NCBI GenBank assembly: GCA_965197865.1
Contig: CBDANZ010000002.1
Span: 372,001 to 436,000, forward strand
Direction of reading: 5' to 3'
Length of the DNA stretch: 64,000 nt
From: CBDANZ01 sp965197865
GTDB taxonomy: Bacteria > Acidobacteriota > Vicinamibacteria > Vicinamibacterales > CAVVIG01
Made by a program: the position numbers and the translations under genes. This document shows positions 62,328 through 64,000 of this stretch, piece by piece; position 1 is the stretch's first letter; every line of letters starts with the position of its first letter. The notes beneath the pieces are model-generated. The model was not told the DNA's origin. It was given only the letters and a program-made list of their open reading frames with translations, and made no database searches.

Positions 62328-62946
62328 CACGGTCCAGCTGAAGCCGAACGCTACCGGGAAAAGCGGGCTGAAGCCTGATCCTACGGAGAAGGGCCTGGAG
62401 GGGCTAGGCGAAGGACCCCAGCCCTGGCAAGTTTTCGCCCTGGCGGCGCTTGCGCTTGCGTGCCTTGCAACCTGGCTCACCTTCATGTCGCGTGCCCAAG
62501 GATTCACCCCGGTCATCTTGCAGTCGGTGTTGATCGGCACGACCGCGCTCGTCGGTCTCGCCATGCTTCGAACCCTCCGCCCGCTCGTCACCTCGTACGA
62601 GGACCACACCCCGATGATCGGTGAACGGACGCGCGCCGCGCTCGAGCGGGAAAAAATGCTCACGCTCCGATCGCTCAAGGAGCTGGAGTTCGACCGGGCG
62701 ATGGGGAAGCTATCCGACGGGGATTTTCTCGAGATGTCAGGTCGCCTGCGGTTCCGCGCCACGCGCCTGATACGGCAGCTCGATGCCGGCACTGGACACC
62801 GAATCCGGATTGAAAGCGACCTCGCCAAGCGGCTCGGCCAGGGGGCCAGTCCCGAGAGCGGGCCCATGGCGGGCGCGTGCGGGGCTTGCTCGACGGCAAA
62901 CGACCCCGACGCACGGTTCTGCAAGCGGTGCGGGGCCAAGCTGTGA
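62305..62946 (+). CDS. Membrane protein with C-terminal zinc ribbon, in the ccm operon
   Basis: A 213-residue protein: two hydrophobic segments (VFALAALALACLATWLTF; VILQSVLIGTTALVGLAML), a helical middle part (REKMLTLRSLKELEFDRAMG; LSDGDFLEMSGRLR) and a zinc ribbon (ACGACSTANDPDARFCKRCG). The ATG at 62305 lies inside the ccmF-ccmH end, a 23-bp overlap, and the longer frame upstream is not protein-like. Its position suggests a role in cytochrome c assembly, perhaps in the place of CcmI; this is inference. Confidence 0.8.
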   Translation: MSSAISTNTVQLKPNATGKSGLKPDPTEKGLEGLGEGPQPWQVFALAALALACLATWLTFMSRAQGFTPVILQSVLIGTTALVGLAMLRTLRPLVTSYEDHTPMIGERTRAALEREKMLTLRSLKELEFDRAMGKLSDGDFLEMSGRLRFRATRLIRQLDAGTGHRIRIESDLAKRLGQGASPESGPMAGACGACSTANDPDARFCKRCGAKL

Positions 62947-64000
62947 TTTCGCAAGTCGCTCTATCGGGTGGGGTGGCCCCGTCTGGCGCCAGCCGCGCGC
63001 GGCTGATTCCGCGGCGTGCTTTAGCTCTTGTCGTCTGTCTCCTCTGTGTTTTCCGTGGTGGAGTGTTTCTCGGCGCGCAGATCCAGATGCCGGACGCCAA
63101 GGAAATGTCGGGCATCCCGCGGTCCGTTGACGACCTGCCGTGGGGAACCGTGTCGGTGCGGCTGATTCGCGGTGAGTTCTCGAACAATATCACGAATCAC
63201 CCGGTCGAGCTCCACATCGGAGGCGAGGTGAGGACCGCGAACACCGGTGACGATGGACGAGCGCAGTTCAACGGGCTGAGACCCGGCACGCGGGTTCACG
63301 CGGTTGCGGTTGTGGACGGTGAACGTCTCGAATCGCGGGAGTTCCCCGCGCCTTCCCAGGGTGGGATTCGCTTGATGCTCGTCGCAACCGACAGGGAAAA
63401 GGCGGCGCGCGCCGCCGAAGAGGCCCGGGCGCCCGCAACGACCGGTCAGGTCGTGATCGGCAGCACGTCGCAGATTGTCGTCGAGCCAGACGAGGAAAGC
63501 GTGCGGGTGTACTACCTGCTCGACATCATGAACAACGCGCGCACCCCGGTGGACCCGCCAGCGCTGTTCATGTTTGACACGCCAACCGGCGCGCTCGGTA
63601 CGACCATCCTGTCGGAGTCGGCGCCGCAGGCGAACGCCATCGGCACGCGCGTGCGTGTTCAGGGCCCCTTCCCGCCAGGCAAGACGGTCGTGCATGTCGC
63701 GTACGAGCTGCCCGCGCCCGGCGGCTCGGTTGAGATCTCGCAGAGCTTTCCGGCAACGCTTGAGCATCTGGCTGTGGTCGCGAAAAAGGTCGGCGACACA
63801 AGGCTGAGGTCTCCCCAGATCGCCCGCCAACAAGAGATGCCGATCGGCGGCGAAACGTTCATCGCCGCAGCCGGTGAGGGTGCCATAGCGGCGGGGCAGC
63901 CGGTCATGCTGTCCATTCTGGGCCTGCCGTACCACAGCCGGGCACCGCGTAGGATCGCGCTGGCCATCGCGGGCGCCATCGCGCTCATTGGAGTTCTCGC
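62943..64000 (+). CDS. Secreted/anchored protein of unknown function (3' end outside window)
   Basis: A frame starting at GTG 62943, overlapping the previous stop as GTGA, stays open for 352 codons to the window end. It has a signal segment (ALALVVCLLCVFRGGVFLGA), a beta-sandwich like a carboxypeptidase-regulatory or DUF4198 domain (SVRLIRGEFSNNITNHPVEL; RTANTGDDGRAQFNGLRPGT), a second beta-rich domain (VRVYYLLDIMNNARTPVDPP) and, near the edge, a membrane helix (RIALAIAGAIALIGVL). The coupling to the ccm operon suggests a shared role, possibly interaction with cytochrome maturation, but nothing in the sequence fixes a function. Confidence 0.75.
   Translation, partial: MISQVALSGGVAPSGASRARLIPRRALALVVCLLCVFRGGVFLGAQIQMPDAKEMSGIPRSVDDLPWGTVSVRLIRGEFSNNITNHPVELHIGGEVRTANTGDDGRAQFNGLRPGTRVHAVAVVDGERLESREFPAPSQGGIRLMLVATDREKAARAAEEARAPATTGQVVIGSTSQIVVEPDEESVRVYYLLDIMNNARTPVDPPALFMFDTPTGALGTTILSESAPQANAIGTRVRVQGPFPPGKTVVHVAYELPAPGGSVEISQSFPATLEHLAVVAKKVGDTRLRSPQIARQQEMPIGGETFIAAAGEGAIAAGQPVMLSILGLPYHSRAPRRIALAIAGAIALIGVL

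Overview
The window is high-GC bacterial chromosome with slow-drifting housekeeping blocks at both ends and a scrambled accessory region between them. I infer an acidobacterium (Vicinamibacteria-like). The grounds are a large Oar-type TonB receptor with a carboxypeptidase-regulatory N-terminal domain, several copies of the secreted 'DLQGIW' family, fragments of TolB/PD40-type protein kinases, an HspR-controlled chaperone operon and a CXXXY-type CcmE. This is inference from gene content; no rRNA is present to confirm it.

Left core, 1-17.8 kb. An anti-sigma-like protein, a Spy/CpxP-like gene broken by one in-frame TGA and an unknown secreted protein lead into recG, an rsmD-coaD in-frame fusion, an aminotransferase, a CoA-binding protein, rho and a small CDGSH-like protein. 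On the minus strand hspR-dnaJ-clpB-ftsH forms a heat-shock operon behind a sigma70-like promoter that overlaps a HAIR operator. Then come a TerC pseudogene, an Hsp15-like S4 protein, a lactate permease and a decayed dihydrofolate-reductase-family gene.

Accessory region, 18.3-46 kb. An IS256-family and an IS1182-family element stand at 19.0-22.0 kb, and identical copies stand in mirror-image order at 46.1-50.2 kb. Between them lies a plus-strand block at 22.5-35.9 kb: a TonB-dependent receptor, four tandem paralogues of a secreted family of unknown function plus a fifth C-terminal remnant, a cytochrome c/type II copper monooxygenase-like protein, a PQQ-dependent alcohol dehydrogenase and a DUF4399 lipoprotein. 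Together they look like an outer-membrane uptake plus periplasmic oxidation system. From 35.9 to 45.6 kb the DNA is full of gene fragments and IS elements, with a bactofilin, an SMP-30-like lipoprotein, a truncated EF-hand protein and a second Spy-like protein still readable.

tRNA-Phe island, 46.0-55.2 kb. A 44-bp duplication of the 3' half of tRNA-Phe(GAA) marks both ends of a roughly 9.2-kb island. A tyrosine-recombinase remnant lies against the tRNA, and its frame runs through the attachment site. Inside are the second IS pair, a Sel1-repeat protein, small membrane proteins, an HTH protein, a complete IS3-family element and a 234-bp module found twice in front of two unrelated coding sequences.

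Right core, 55.2-64 kb. recA, a YdjM-like membrane protein, a thiolase, a DciA-like protein, maf and a cytochrome c maturation operon (ccmE, a ccmF-ccmH fusion, a zinc-ribbon protein and a secreted protein running off the window end). Several broken genes carry single frameshifts or stops, so sequencing or assembly error has to be kept in mind for those.
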